Shown here piece by piece: positions 26,955 to 27,149 of a stretch of 27,149 nucleotides of DNA (position 1 is the stretch's first letter; each line of letters opens with the position of its first letter). Under the pieces are notes generated by a model. It was not told the origin of the DNA and did no database searches. It was given only the letters and a program-made list of their open reading frames with translations. Position numbers and translations under genes: made by a program. Origin of the DNA: JALHTV01 sp049510055. GTDB taxonomy: Bacteria; Planctomycetota; Phycisphaerae; SM23-33. The stretch lies in contig JBEKZI010000024.1 in assembly GCA_049510055.1 (NCBI GenBank), positions 1-27,149 of the forward strand, written 5' to 3'.

Positions 26955-27149
26955 ATGGTGATTATGGCGACGATCGTGGGGCTGCTTCACCTGAGGCTGC
27001 ACATCGCTCAGGCCCAGAGCCTGAAGGACAAGCGCCGCGTCGTCAAGGGCTTCAAGGACCGCATGGCCCACGCGCACAACATCTCCGTGGCGGAGGTGGA
27101 TTGCCTGGACGATCGCCGCCAGGCGGTGCTGGCCGTGGCGATGGTGAGC
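26955..27149 (+). CDS. DUF503 / YlxP-like protein (3' partial)
   Basis: The first 65 codons of a small protein running off the window end. 'IVGLLHLRLHIAQAQSLKDK' and 'RRVVKGFKDRM' followed by 'NISVAEVD' match the DUF503 (YlxP) family, about 95 residues long, often found between infB and rbfA. Its role is thought to be in translation or ribosome assembly but is unproven. Starts at ATG 26955 or ATG 26964 are both possible, neither with a strong ribosome site. Confidence 0.85.
   Translation, partial: MVIMATIVGLLHLRLHIAQAQSLKDKRRVVKGFKDRMAHAHNISVAEVDCLDDRRQAVLAVAMVS

Overview
The window is about 27 kb of GC-rich bacterial chromosome. It is mostly housekeeping genes with short intergenic spaces. 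The gene set fits a planctomycete, probably of the Phycisphaerae lineage: TTG starts on rpsB and infB, an archaeal-type phosphoglycerate mutase, and paired 'MTTEER' proteins of a kind I associate with that group. The lineage is inferred from sequence style; no database was searched.

Layout. (1) 3-3488, plus strand: the end of an ABC-2-type permease and a large membrane-anchored protein of unknown function. (2) 3568-6698, minus strand: a GT-C-like membrane glycosyltransferase, a YjbQ-family protein and biotin protein ligase BirA. (3) 6760-9384, minus strand: a degenerate receiver-domain protein, groES and groEL, closed by a strong intrinsic terminator. (4) 9643-11489, plus strand: a sigma70-like promoter, a fluoride riboswitch with an overlapping terminator, a CPA2 cation/proton antiporter carrying a one-base frameshift, and an unknown helical protein. 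(5) 11730-16401, plus strand: rpsB-tsf-pyrH-frr, tRNA-Lys, tRNA-Glu and apgM, followed by a small lipoprotein gene and a terminator. (6) 16852-19602, plus strand: a leaderless branched-chain leader peptide, a possible attenuator, ilvB and ilvN. (7) 19812-22022, minus strand: two related small proteins of unknown function, and leuB. (8) 22172-27149, plus strand: a strong promoter, about 430 nt of structured non-coding leader ending in an intrinsic terminator, then nusA, infB and the start of a ylxP-like (DUF503) gene.

The common theme is control by RNA leaders. A fluoride-sensing riboswitch stands before the antiporter, a translated Leu/Val-rich leader before ilvBN, and a long terminator-ended leader before nusA-infB, where rimP would often be found. 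Short palindromic repeats of several families are scattered between genes. Some lie inside coding sequence, in the N-terminus of ilvB and the C-terminus of nusA. No CRISPR array, insertion sequence, prophage or defence system is visible.
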